From the NCBI RefSeq assembly GCF_000495475.1, contig NZ_ASGZ01000060.1:1-64000 (forward strand): a DNA stretch of 64,000 nucleotides, given 5' to 3'. This DNA comes from Candidatus Halobonum tyrrellensis G22 (lineage in GTDB: Archaea; Halobacteriota; Halobacteria; Halobacteriales; Haloferacaceae). The notes under the pieces were generated by a model. It was not told the DNA's origin. It did not search any database and saw nothing but the letters and a program-made list of their open reading frames with translations. Shown piece by piece: positions 31,134-39,811 of the stretch; the stretch's first letter is position 1, and the number at the start of each line of letters is the position of its first letter. The position numbers and the translations under genes were made by a program.

Positions 31134-33125
31134 TCAGTCGTCGGCGGGCGCCGCGCCGCTCGACCCGGTGTCGTCGTGTTGCGCCTTCGTCCACGAGAGC
31201 TTCCCGCCGGCCGCGAGGATCTCGCGTTCGCGCTCGGAGGCGTCGAGGTGGGCGGTCGCCTCCCAGTCGTCGTTCACGCGGATGGTGAACTCCTCGGCGC
31301 CCGAGCGGACGGCCTCGCCGACGTCGTCGACGATCGCGACGTCGTCGCCCTGCTCGATCTTCTCGTACGTCTCCTCGTCGATCGTGAGCGGCACGAGACC
31401 GAAGTTGAACAGGTTGGCCTTGTGGATCCGCGCGAAGCTCCGTGCGAGCACGCCCTCGATCCCGAGGAACATCGGGCACAGCGCCGCGTGCTCACGCGAA
31501 CTCCCCTGCCCGTAGTTCTCGCCGGCGACGAGGAAGCCGCCGTCGGCGTCAAGCGCGCGGTCGGCGAACGTCTCGTCCACGCGCGAGAGGGTGAACTCCG
31601 AGAGCTTCTCGATGTTCGAGCGGAACTTGAGGATGTCCGCCGTCGCGGGGATGATGTGGTCGGTCGTGATGTTGTCCTCCATCTTGAGGAGCGCCTCGCC
31701 CTCGATGTTCGGGTCGAGTTCGTCCTTCAGGGGGACGTCGCCGATGTTGGGACCCTTCACGAGGCCGTCGTCGACCGCCTCGTCGGGACCGATGATGTCG
31801 GGGTCGTCCTGACCCATCCCGGCGCTGTAGGAGTCGCCCATCTCGAAGCCGGGGTCCTCCAGGTCGCCGAGTTCCTCCGCCAGGTCGCGGGGGTCGACGA
31901 GTTCGCCCTTGATCGCCGCGGCGGCGGCGACCTCCGGCGAGCAGAGGAACACCGAGTCGTCCTCGATGCCCGACCGCCCCTCGAAGTTGCGGTTGAACGT
32001 CCGGACCGACACCGAGTCGGAGGCGGGGACGTGACCGATACCGATACACGCCCCGCAGGTCGCCTCCGAGAAGTTGACGCCGGCGGCCATCAGTTCGGCC
32101 GTCCAGCCCTCACGCGAGAGCATCTCCGAGGCCTGCTTCGACCCGGGCGCGACGATCATCTCGGTCTTGCGGTCGACCTCGCGGCCCTCGAGCATCTTCG
32201 CGGCCGGGAGGATGTCCTCGTAGGCGCCGTTGGTACAGGAGCCGACCATCACCTGCTCGACGTCCGTGCCGGCGACCTCGCTGACGGGCACCACGTTGTC
32301 GGGCATCGACGGCGCCGCGACGAGCGGTTCGAGATCCGAGAGGTCGAGTTCGATCGTCTCGGCGTACTCGGCGTCGTCGTCCGGCTGGAGGTCGACGTAC
32401 TCGTCGCCGCGGTCGAACAGGTCGAGCCAGTCGCGCGTCTTCTCGTCGGTCGGGAAGATCGAGGAGGTGGCGCCGAGTTCCGTCCCCATGTTGGTGATGG
32501 TGGTCCGCTCGGGCACCGACAGCGTCTCGACGCCCGGGCCGGTGTACTCGAGCACCTTGCCGACGCCGCCCTTGACGGTGAGACGGCGGAGCATCTCGAG
32601 GATGACGTCCTTCGCGGTGGCCCACTCGGGGAGTTCGCCCGTCAACTCGACGTTGACGACCTCGGGCATCTCGACGTAGTAGGCGCCCCCGCCCATCGCG
32701 ACCGCGATGTCGAGACCGCCCGCGCCGATCGCGAGTTCGCCCAGCCCGCCGGGGGTCGGCGTGTGCGAGTCGGAGCCGAGCAGCGTCTTGCCGGGCGCCG
32801 CGAAGTTCTCCTTGTGGACCTGGTGGCAGATGCCGTTCCCGGGCCGCGAGAAGTACGCGCCGTACGTCCCCGCCGCCGACCGGAGGAACCGGTGGTCGTC
32901 CGTGTTCTTGAAGTCGAACTGGTACGTCTGGTGGTCGCAGTACTGCGCGGCGAGTTCGGTCTGGACCTCGTCCATCTCCAGCGCCTCGAACTGGAGCCAG
33001 ACCATCGTCCCGGTCGTGTCCTGGGTGAGGACCTGGTCGACCTCGATCCCGATCTCCTCGCCGGGCGTCAGTTCACCCTCGACGAGGTGGTCGTCGAGGA
33101 TCTTTTCCGTAATCGTCTGTCCCAT
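31134..33125 (-). CDS. aconitate hydratase
   Basis: 663-residue aconitase of the compact archaeal/bacterial type, interconverting citrate and isocitrate in the TCA cycle. The [4Fe-4S] ligands are Cys in GSCTNG (about 296) and the pair in CGACIG (about 356 and 359). Other signatures: GSDSHTPTPGG, AMGGGAYYVEMPEV, FNRNFEGRSG and the swivel-domain GSSREHAALCP. The start lies about 26-30 bases downstream of a clear TATA element, so translation should begin at the mRNA 5' end. Protein is acidic as expected for a salt-in cytoplasm. Confidence 0.97.
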   Translation of the reverse strand: MGQTITEKILDDHLVEGELTPGEEIGIEVDQVLTQDTTGTMVWLQFEALEMDEVQTELAAQYCDHQTYQFDFKNTDDHRFLRSAAGTYGAYFSRPGNGICHQVHKENFAAPGKTLLGSDSHTPTPGGLGELAIGAGGLDIAVAMGGGAYYVEMPEVVNVELTGELPEWATAKDVILEMLRRLTVKGGVGKVLEYTGPGVETLSVPERTTITNMGTELGATSSIFPTDEKTRDWLDLFDRGDEYVDLQPDDDAEYAETIELDLSDLEPLVAAPSMPDNVVPVSEVAGTDVEQVMVGSCTNGAYEDILPAAKMLEGREVDRKTEMIVAPGSKQASEMLSREGWTAELMAAGVNFSEATCGACIGIGHVPASDSVSVRTFNRNFEGRSGIEDDSVFLCSPEVAAAAAIKGELVDPRDLAEELGDLEDPGFEMGDSYSAGMGQDDPDIIGPDEAVDDGLVKGPNIGDVPLKDELDPNIEGEALLKMEDNITTDHIIPATADILKFRSNIEKLSEFTLSRVDETFADRALDADGGFLVAGENYGQGSSREHAALCPMFLGIEGVLARSFARIHKANLFNFGLVPLTIDEETYEKIEQGDDVAIVDDVGEAVRSGAEEFTIRVNDDWEATAHLDASEREREILAAGGKLSWTKAQHDDTGSSGAAPADD

Positions 33126-33148
33126 ATCGGGTCGAAATCGACGCCGCT

Positions 33149-33161
33149 CGGATATAAATCC
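33149..33161 (-). promoter_or_regulatory. TATA box of the aconitase gene
   Basis: On the minus strand the sequence reads GATTTATATCC, ending about 26 bases before ATG 33125. It is one of the few AT-rich runs in the area and predicts a leaderless or near-leaderless transcript. Confidence 0.7.
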
Positions 33162-33353
33162 GGCGAGTTATACCCCCGACGTTCGTGATGGATGGGCGCT
33201 GTACGGTGATTTTGATACCGGATCGTATTTTTCTTCCGAATCGAGTAATCGTCGCGCCGTCCCGACGCCGGATGCGGCGCCGTCGCCGGTTTGGCCCGGC
33301 CGGACCGACCGGGTTCGGGGGGTTTTTCGCCGTCGGCTCACCATCCCCGGTCG

Positions 33354-33815
33354 ATGTTCGAGTCGGGCACGTACGTCGCCGAACACGTCGAACCGCTCTC
33401 GGAGCCGCAGGTCCAACCCAACGGCGTCGACCTCACGGCGGCGGCGGTGTTCGAACAGGTCGGACCGGGACGGGTGTCGACCGACGGCAAGCGGGTCGGC
33501 GAGCGGCGGGAACTCGCCCCCGAGGACGGCTTCCACCGCCTCGACCCCGGCGGCTACGTCGTCCGCTACGGCGAGCGACTCCGGGTCCCCGACGGCCACG
33601 TGGGGTTCGTCTACCCCCGGTCGACGCTGCTGCGCAACTCGTGTATGCTCAACACCGCCGTCTGGGATGCGGGGTACGAGGGGCGCGGCGAGGGACTGCT
33701 CCAGGTCCACCACCCGGTCGAACTCGAACCCGGCGCGCGTATCGCGCAGTTCGTCCTCGCGGACGCCGACCACGAGGGTCGGTACGAGGGGAGCTACCAG
33801 GGCGAGCGACTCTGA
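33354..33815 (+). CDS. dUTPase / dCTP deaminase family protein
   Basis: 153 residues from ATG 33354; the longer in-frame upstream start adds an uncharacteristic Pro/Ser-rich leader. Trimeric dUTPase-fold motifs: QPNGVDLTAAAVFEQ, VGFVYPRSTLLRNSCML, NTAVWDAGYEGRGEGLL and IAQFVLADADHEGRYEGSYQG. The sequence is in the Dcd/Dut superfamily. Haloarchaeal proteins of this length are usually annotated as deoxyuridine triphosphate nucleotidohydrolase. It lowers dUTP and supplies dUMP for thymidylate synthesis. The active-site choice between deaminase and diphosphatase cannot be settled by eye. Confidence 0.9.
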   Translation: MFESGTYVAEHVEPLSEPQVQPNGVDLTAAAVFEQVGPGRVSTDGKRVGERRELAPEDGFHRLDPGGYVVRYGERLRVPDGHVGFVYPRSTLLRNSCMLNTAVWDAGYEGRGEGLLQVHHPVELEPGARIAQFVLADADHEGRYEGSYQGERL

Positions 33816-33973
33816 CCGCGAGACGGCGGTGTCGACCCCGGCTGGTTTGTGTTTACGCCGTAAGCAGTCCGACGAAAGATTGTTACCCGCTGGTTCACTA
33901 TAGGACTCTCGACGTACTGTCGTCGGAGTGGGGAGAGCGATGATACAGGACAGGGGAGATACGACGGAGGAGG

Positions 33974-35521
33974 ATGTACAGGCGCGCGTTCCGTGAGACG
34001 GTCATACCGGCGATCATCTCGGATACGAACTTCGTCATCACGGACGTAAACAGGGCGCTCCTCTCGACGTTCGGCTACGACCGCGAGGACGTGGTCGGGT
34101 CGATACCGACCTTCCTGTTCAACGACGAGGGGGTCTATCGGGAGGTCATCGACGCGCTCTCGGAGGGGGAGTCGTGGGTGGGCGACTTCGAGGCGACCAC
34201 CGACGACGGACGGCTCATCCACGGCCGCGGGTCCGCCACCCCGCTGGTCGTCGACGGGACCGTCGAGGGGTACGTGGCGATGTTCACCGACATGACGCGC
34301 CACCGTCGGTACGAGGAGTCGCTGCGCATCCTCAACCGCGTCCTCCGGCACAACCTCCGCAACGACGCCAACGTGGTCCTCGGCCACCTCGAACGCGCGG
34401 CCGACCTGACGGACGACCCCGACGTCGCCGCGTCGCTCGCCACCGCCACCGCCCGCGTCGAGGACATGCTCGCGCGCGCGCGCACCACTCGTCGGTTCAG
34501 CGGCATCCTCACCGACGCCGACACGAGTTCGCTCAAGCCGGTCGACCTCGCGGCGGCGGTCGAACAGGCGCTCGCGGACGTCTGCACCCGGGGGGTTGAC
34601 CTGACCCTCTCGGGGACCGACGACCCCGTCGAGGTGCTCGCCGACGACATGCTCGTACCGGCGCTGCAGGCGGTCATCGAGAACGCCGTCGAACACAACG
34701 ACAAGGACCGACCGGAACTCGACCTCCGGGTGACCGCCGAGGACGACCGGGTCACCCTCTCGGTGGCGGACAACGGTCCCGGTATCGCTCGCTCGCAGCG
34801 CGACACGGTGCTCGGGCGCGAGGAACACACCCAGGTCGAACACGGCGAGGGGCTCAGCCTCTTCTTCGTCGACCAGTTGATGGAACTGTACGGCGGCGAC
34901 GTGAGCGTCTGCCCCAACGGCGACGTGGGAACGGTGTTCGCCCTCCGCTTCCGCCGGCCCGACGAGTCGGGCGAGCGAGCCGCGACCGACGCCGGCGACA
35001 CGGACGGCGGGCTGCCGACCGCCGACCGGTCGGAGGTGTCGGCCGCCGACGCCGACACCGGCGGAGCGACCGACGGAAGCGGAACCGACGCCGACGAACG
35101 CGCGCGCGAACTCGCGGCGGCGGGCGGGCCGTCGGTCACGCCCGCCCGCCTGCTCGGCGACCCCGAGGGCCTCCCGCGGAGCGTCGACGTCCTCGACGAG
35201 GACGACCCGGTCCACCACCTGATCGGGCTCCGGCGCGACGACCCGATCCACCGCGAGGGGACGGCCGACGTGCCGTTCCGCGGCGCCGCCGCCGCGCTGT
35301 TGACCGACGACGCCCTCCGGGTCGTCGTGGCCGGCGGCGCCGGCGGCACGTGGACGCTCCCGTACGCCGACCTCGTCGCGGTCGGCCGCCGCGACGACAC
35401 GCTCGTGCTCGACACCGGCGCGGGCCGGTTCCACCTCCGGCTCTCGCGGTCGGGCGACGAGGACGAGTCGGTCGCGGCGGCGCTGTCGTTCCTCGAAGCC
35501 AAGATCACGGGCGACGAGTGA
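33974..35521 (+). CDS. PAS sensor histidine kinase with C-terminal PH-like domain
   Basis: 515 residues. PAS domain about 8-112 (PAIISDTNFVITDVNRALL, GYVAMFTDMTRHRRYEESL). Haloarchaeal H-box RVLRHNLRNDANVVLGHLE about 121-139 (His about 125). HATPase with N-box ENAVEHN, G1 DNGPGI and GLSLFFVDQLMELYGG, ending about 335. Then about 60 Asp/Gly-rich residues and a separate C-terminal domain (about 400-512). This ends in beta strands ALLTDDALRVVVAGGAGGTW, LPYADLVAVGRRDDTLVLDT and a final helix, the pattern of a PH/GRAM-like fold. The kinase has no transmembrane helix, so it is cytoplasmic. No cognate response regulator adjoins it. Confidence 0.88.
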   Translation: MYRRAFRETVIPAIISDTNFVITDVNRALLSTFGYDREDVVGSIPTFLFNDEGVYREVIDALSEGESWVGDFEATTDDGRLIHGRGSATPLVVDGTVEGYVAMFTDMTRHRRYEESLRILNRVLRHNLRNDANVVLGHLERAADLTDDPDVAASLATATARVEDMLARARTTRRFSGILTDADTSSLKPVDLAAAVEQALADVCTRGVDLTLSGTDDPVEVLADDMLVPALQAVIENAVEHNDKDRPELDLRVTAEDDRVTLSVADNGPGIARSQRDTVLGREEHTQVEHGEGLSLFFVDQLMELYGGDVSVCPNGDVGTVFALRFRRPDESGERAATDAGDTDGGLPTADRSEVSAADADTGGATDGSGTDADERARELAAAGGPSVTPARLLGDPEGLPRSVDVLDEDDPVHHLIGLRRDDPIHREGTADVPFRGAAAALLTDDALRVVVAGGAGGTWTLPYADLVAVGRRDDTLVLDTGAGRFHLRLSRSGDEDESVAAALSFLEAKITGDE

Positions 35522-35692
35522 CGAGTGAGGGCGGCGCACGCGCGGCCGGCGGGCGGCGACTCGGGACCCGCACGCGCCGTCGTCGCCGCGGGGCGTCGGA
35601 CACCCGTCGACGGAGCGGGCGCGCGCGGCGGTGACTGAAACCGGGGTTTGTCCCACCCGAAACCGTATGCCGTCCGGTCGACACCCGGCCGT

Positions 35693-36550
35693 ATGGTCGA
35701 CATCGACTCGGAGACGCTGTTCACCGTCGCGGCCGCGGCCGTGGCGACGGTCGCCGCCGTCATCTTCGTCCTGTCCGTCGACTTCGGCCACTCGCCCGTC
35801 TCGGAGGTGGCGCTCGCGGCGGCGTTCCTCGCGGGGGTGTTCGCGCTCACCCAGCGGACCGACGACCGCCAGTCGGCCGTGCTCGGTTACGGCGTGGTCG
35901 TCGTCGTCTCCGTGGCGCTGTTCTTCGACGTGGTGAACACGTTCGACGTCGGCGACCTGCCGACCGTCGTCGGCCTGCTGTGTATCGCGGCGCTGCTGTT
36001 CTGGCTCCGGACGCGGCTCGACGAGCGGAGCCGGTTCACGACGGGGACGCGCGCGCGGAACGTCTTCGCCGTCGTCGCCGCGCTCGCGGCGGTGGTGGTG
36101 GTCGTCGACGTGGCGACGGGCGGACTCGCGTACGAACTCCGGCCCGCGAGCCAGGTCGAGGTGCCCGACGCACAGCGCGACCGAGTCCGGGTCGCGACGG
36201 TCACCGCGAGCAACCCGACGCCGCTTCCCGAACGCGTCGACCCGCCGCGGTACGAGGCGTGCGCCGCGGGCAACTGGAGCGCGTTCGAGCCGCCGACCGA
36301 ACCCGACGGCCGGCGGCGCGCGGTGCGCGCCACCCTCGACGTGCAGGCCGGCTACGACGAGTACGTCCTCGGGTTCGGCGCGAAGACGTACCCGGTCGAA
36401 CTCTACCTCGACGGCGCGAACCTCACGGGCGAGACGTTCCCGGTCCGGACGACCGCCGACTGCCCCGACGAGGAGACCGGGTCGCCGTACGTCGCGGTGT
36501 TCACCGCGCCCGACGACGCGTACGGCGGCCCCCTCACCGTCACGGCGTGA
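35693..36550 (+). CDS. membrane protein with extracytoplasmic domain, unknown
   Basis: 285 residues from ATG 35693. Four hydrophobic helices occupy about 9-28, 35-50, 62-82 and 85-105, with a fifth (FAVVAALAAVVVVVDVATGG) at about 125-142. A C-terminal soluble domain of about 140 residues follows, with two Cys (YEACAAGNW, TADCPDEE) that could form a disulphide and several beta strands. No family recognised. Downstream is tRNA-Lys on the opposite strand. Confidence 0.65.
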   Translation: MVDIDSETLFTVAAAAVATVAAVIFVLSVDFGHSPVSEVALAAAFLAGVFALTQRTDDRQSAVLGYGVVVVVSVALFFDVVNTFDVGDLPTVVGLLCIAALLFWLRTRLDERSRFTTGTRARNVFAVVAALAAVVVVVDVATGGLAYELRPASQVEVPDAQRDRVRVATVTASNPTPLPERVDPPRYEACAAGNWSAFEPPTEPDGRRRAVRATLDVQAGYDEYVLGFGAKTYPVELYLDGANLTGETFPVRTTADCPDEETGSPYVAVFTAPDDAYGGPLTVTA

Positions 36551-36649
36551 GCCGACCCGGGCGTCCTCGGCCCGCTACTCGGCGTTCCCCGCTCGGAACA
36601 CTCCGCCCGGTTCGGTCACCGCCTCGCTGTCGCTCGCGGTTCGCTGTAC

Positions 36650-36671
36650 GGGCTGGGAGGGGTGTCGAACC
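36650..36671 (-). repeat. degenerate copy of the tRNA-Lys 3' end
   Basis: On the minus strand GGTTCGACACCCCTCCCAGCCC nearly repeats the T-loop-to-acceptor 3' end of the adjacent tRNA-Lys (GGTTCGAATCCCTCCCAGCCC). It lies in the same orientation about 105 bases beyond the tRNA 3' end. A further T-arm-like GGATTCGAATC occurs between them near 36722-36732. This geometry is that of an attachment site left by an integrative element. (Each motif is given only to identify the match.). Confidence 0.55.
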
Positions 36672-36776
36672 GCGGTCGGACGTGCTCGACTCGCGTCCGC
36701 TCGCCTGCGCGTGACCTCTCCGATTCGAATCCTCCAGCGAACGCTGTTCACGCTCGCTCCGTTCGCGTAGAACAGC

Positions 36777-36849
36777 GGGCTGGGAGGGATTCGAACCCCC
36801 GACCGTCCGGTTAAAAGCCGGACGCTCTCCCTAACTGAGCTACCAGCCC
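36777..36849 (-). tRNA. tRNA-Lys (anticodon UUU)
   Basis: 73-nt cloverleaf on the minus strand without encoded CCA. Acceptor GGGCTGG pairs with CCAGCCC; the D-arm GCTCAGTTAGGGAGAGC is intact. The anticodon arm CCGG-CTTTTAA-CCGG gives anticodon TTT, and the T-arm contains GGTTCGAATCC. Directly downstream is a hairpin-forming stretch GCTGTTC...GAACAGC (about 36743-36776) that may help 3' processing or termination. Confidence 0.97.
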
Positions 36850-36947
36850 TCGCCGACTCTTGCCCGCGTGCCCGCATATCGTTTACGAAGCCCGCCCGCG
36901 GCGTGCGCCACGCCAACGCTTACACCCCCCGCGCGATACCGGGGCGT

Positions 36948-38291
36948 GTGCCAGACGACCCCGCTCCCGACACCGACGCGGACCCGGATATCGACCTCTA
37001 CGAGTTCGTCGACCGGCTCTGCCGGTTCGAGACCACCGACGGCGAGGAGGCCGAAGCCGCCGCCTGGACCCGCGAGCAGTTCGACGCCTTCGGCTTCGAC
37101 ACCTACGAGTGGGAGGCGGACGCCGAGACGCTCGCTGGTCACACCTCGTTCCCGAACGACCCCGCCGACATCCGCGTCGAGAACCGGCCGAGCGTCGCGG
37201 GCGTCGTCGAGTTCGGCGACGCCGACGCCGGCCCGACGCTGGTGTTGAACGGCCACCTCGACGTGGTGCCCGCCGACGCCGACCTCTGGACGGGCGACCC
37301 GTTCGAGCCGACGTGGTCGGACGGCCGCGCGACGCTGACCGCCCGCGGCGCGGCGGACATGAAGGCGGGACTGGGCGCGTGCGTGTTCGCGGCGCTCGAC
37401 CTCAGAGACCGGGTCGAGGCGGGCGAGGCGGCGGTCGACGGCCGGGTGGTCGTCGAGGCCGTCGCGGGCGAGGAGGACGGCGGCATCGGCGCGGCCGCGG
37501 CGGCGCTCGACGACCCGTACCCGTTCGACCGCGACGCCGCGCTGGTCGCCGAGCCGACCGACCTGACCGCCGTGACGACCACCGAGGGGACGGTGATGAA
37601 GCGGCTCACGATCCGCGGCCGGTCGGCGCACGCCGCCACGCGGTGGCGCGGCGAGGACGTGCTCCCGCACTTCGAGCGGGTCCGCGCGGCGTTCCAGGAG
37701 CTAGAGACCGAACGGGGCGAGCGGGTCCACCACGACCTCTACGAGGAGTTCGAGGTGCCGTGGCCCATCGTCTGCGGCCGGGTCGAGGCGGGGTCGTGGT
37801 CGTCGACGGTGCCGGGGACGCTGACCGCGGAGTGGCGCTTCGGCGTCGCGCCCGGCGAGACGGTCGACGAGGTGGAGGCGGAGTACGAACAGCGACTCGC
37901 GGCGGTGGTCGCCGACAGCGAGTGGCTCTCGGCGCACCCGCCGGCGTTCGAGCGCTTCTCGATCCAGTTCGAACCCGCGGGGATCGCCCCGACGGAGCCG
38001 GTCGTTCGCGCGCTCGCGGACGCGATGGCCGACGACGGCCTGGCCGACACCGACCCCCACGGCGCGACGTACGGTGCCGACTCCAGACACTACGTCGCCG
38101 CCGGAATCCCGACGGTCGTCTTCGGCCCGGGCACCGTCGAGGAGGCGCACTTCCCCGACGAGAGCGTCGAGTGGGCGGACGTGCTCCGCGCGCGGGAAGT
38201 GATCGCCGCGACCGCCCGGCGGTTCCTCGCGGGCGACTACGACCGCGGGACCGAGTCCGGGCCGGACGCGGACGCCGAGACCGACTCGTAG
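36948..38291 (+). CDS. M20 family metallopeptidase (ArgE/DapE/carboxypeptidase G2-like)
   Basis: 447 residues from GTG 36948. The upstream in-frame start at 36903 would add a basic leader overlapping the tRNA-side promoter region. Metal site: NGHLDVVP (His about 103), GAADMKAGLG, EEDGGIG (catalytic and metal Glu) and the dimerisation-domain His in RGRSAHAATRW. TYGADSRHYVAAGIPTVVFGPG holds the last ligand region. The family deacylates amino acids or small peptides (acetylornithine, succinyl-diaminopimelate, and similar). The substrate is not evident. Its last 55 bases overlap the opposite-strand ParB-like gene. Confidence 0.92.
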   Translation: MPDDPAPDTDADPDIDLYEFVDRLCRFETTDGEEAEAAAWTREQFDAFGFDTYEWEADAETLAGHTSFPNDPADIRVENRPSVAGVVEFGDADAGPTLVLNGHLDVVPADADLWTGDPFEPTWSDGRATLTARGAADMKAGLGACVFAALDLRDRVEAGEAAVDGRVVVEAVAGEEDGGIGAAAAALDDPYPFDRDAALVAEPTDLTAVTTTEGTVMKRLTIRGRSAHAATRWRGEDVLPHFERVRAAFQELETERGERVHHDLYEEFEVPWPIVCGRVEAGSWSSTVPGTLTAEWRFGVAPGETVDEVEAEYEQRLAAVVADSEWLSAHPPAFERFSIQFEPAGIAPTEPVVRALADAMADDGLADTDPHGATYGADSRHYVAAGIPTVVFGPGTVEEAHFPDESVEWADVLRAREVIAATARRFLAGDYDRGTESGPDADAETDS

Positions 38292-38950
38292 GCGTCGAGC
38301 GCGTCGGCGACCACCTCGCCGGGGTCGCGGTTCTCCATCGAGGCGTGCACCCGGAGCCGGCGGTACGCGTCGAACGGGAGGCCGAGTTCGACCCGGCCGG
38401 GTTCGACCCCGTGTTCGCGGAGCACGGTCTCGGGGTCGGCTCCCTCGTTGACCGCCGACGCCATCGTCTGGACCTCCCGAACCGTGAGGTCGTCGTCGAG
38501 CGCCGCCCACGCGAGCGCGAACCGCGCCTCGCCGTCGACGCGCGCGACGTGTTTCGCCGCCGTCGGCGCGAGGTCGCCGCGGGCGACGTGTCTGCGGATC
38601 GACTGCGGGAGGTCGTGGACGCGCGCCCACTTGCGGACGAACGAGACGGAGACGCCGTCGCCCGCGCGCTCGACCGCCGCCTTGTACGACCCGGTCCCGC
38701 GGACGAGCGCCGCACACGCCGCGGCCCCCCGCAGCATCACCACGTTGTCGGCGTCGGTCCCCGGCTCCCGGGCGAACCGCGCGACGGTGTCGGCGGCCTC
38801 CGCCACGCTGTCGGGGTCGGTGGGGTCGAACCCGACCGCCTCGTCCGCGCGCCGCCCCGTCACCTCGGGGTCCCCCCTGACGACCGGCGCTCCGACCTCG
38901 GCCTCGCGGTCCGCGAGTTCGACGTCGTCCGCGCCTCGCTCGTCGCTCAT
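38237..38950 (-). CDS. ParB-HTH-like / ribbon-helix-helix-like DNA-binding protein
   Basis: 237 residues from ATG 38950. The middle (about 90-165) resembles the HTH of ParB/KorB-type proteins: SYKAAVERAGDGVSVSFVRKW, DLPQSIRRHVARGDLAP, TAAKHVARV, then EVQTMASAV. The C-terminus (about 185-225) has a strand-helix-helix pattern VELGLPFDAYRRLRVHASM followed by EVVADALDAY, as in RHH proteins. The N-terminal 40 residues are acidic. No partition ATPase or ParB NTPase domain is present. I recall a haloarchaeal DUF7119 family like this. Probably a chromosomal DNA-binding protein; target unknown. Convergent 55-base overlap with the M20 gene. Confidence 0.7.
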   Translation of the reverse strand: MSDERGADDVELADREAEVGAPVVRGDPEVTGRRADEAVGFDPTDPDSVAEAADTVARFAREPGTDADNVVMLRGAAACAALVRGTGSYKAAVERAGDGVSVSFVRKWARVHDLPQSIRRHVARGDLAPTAAKHVARVDGEARFALAWAALDDDLTVREVQTMASAVNEGADPETVLREHGVEPGRVELGLPFDAYRRLRVHASMENRDPGEVVADALDAYESVSASASGPDSVPRS

Positions 38951-39084
38951 TGCACGTGTCTGGGCGGGGACGTGCAAAAGCATCTCGGGACCGGACACCC
39001 CCTTCGCACTCGCGCGACCGCTCCGCGAGGCGGTTCGAAGCGACGCCGCTAACACCCGGGCGGCCGCAGGGGCGAGCGAACGCG

Positions 39085-39720
39085 ATGCTCCGGTACGTGA
39101 CGACGAACGACGGGAAACTCCGCGAGGCGCGCGAGTACCTCGGCGACGCCGTCGAGGGGTTCGACTTCGACTACACCGAGATACAGGCGGACGACCTCGA
39201 ACCCATCGCCGCCCGCGGCGCGCGCGAGGCGTACCGCCGGGTCGACGGCCCGGTCGTCGTCGACGACGCCGGCCTGTTCGTCGAGGGGTTCGACGGGTTC
39301 CCGGGACCGTACTCGGCGTTCGTCGAGGACACCCTCGGCGTCGACGCCGTCTACCGCCTCGCCGACCGTGAACTCGACGGCGAGCGCCGGGCGTCGTTCC
39401 GCTGTGTGATCGCCTACTGCGACGGCGAGGGGTTCGCGGCCTCCCCGGACCCGGTCGACCGCGACGACCGGGTCGCCGCCGCCGCGACCGGCGCGGACCC
39501 CGACGACGAGGAGGGGCGGGCGCTCCCGGTCAAACTGTTCGCGGGCGCGGTCCGCGGTCGAGTCGTCGCCCCCCGCGGCGACGGCGGGTTCGGTTACGAC
39601 CCGATATTCGAACACGACGGGTCGACGTTCGCCGAGATGGGCGCCGACGAGAAGAACGCCGTCTCCCACCGCGGCCGGGCGCTCGGCAAGTTCGCCGAGT
39701 GGTACGCGAACCGGGAGTGA
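39085..39720 (+). CDS. XTP/dITP diphosphatase (RdgB/HAM1 family)
   Basis: 211 residues. N-terminal TTNDGKLREAREYLG, DDAGLFVEGFDGFPGPYSAF, and GGFGYDPIFEHDGSTFAEM followed by KNAVSHRGRAL are the RdgB/HAM1 motifs for base recognition, metal binding and catalysis. It hydrolyses non-canonical purine nucleotides (ITP, XTP) to keep them out of DNA. Between the second and third motifs there is an acidic insertion of about 30 residues (PDPVDRDDRVAAAATGADPD), a halophilic surface loop. Divergent from the ParB-like gene. Confidence 0.93.
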   Translation: MLRYVTTNDGKLREAREYLGDAVEGFDFDYTEIQADDLEPIAARGAREAYRRVDGPVVVDDAGLFVEGFDGFPGPYSAFVEDTLGVDAVYRLADRELDGERRASFRCVIAYCDGEGFAASPDPVDRDDRVAAAATGADPDDEEGRALPVKLFAGAVRGRVVAPRGDGGFGYDPIFEHDGSTFAEMGADEKNAVSHRGRALGKFAEWYANRE

Positions 39721-39778
39721 GTCCGCCGGCCCCGGACGCCGTACTCCGGAAATTATCTGTAGTGATTCGCGGAGGCGA

Positions 39779-39787
39779 TAGTATATC
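39779..39787 (+). promoter_or_regulatory. TATA box of the transducer gene
   Basis: TAGTATATC lies about 27-33 bases upstream of ATG 39812 and is followed by no Shine-Dalgarno sequence, as expected for a leaderless mRNA. Confidence 0.65.
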
Positions 39788-39811
39788 CTCCCCCGTCTGG
39801 AAGCAGGGTCA

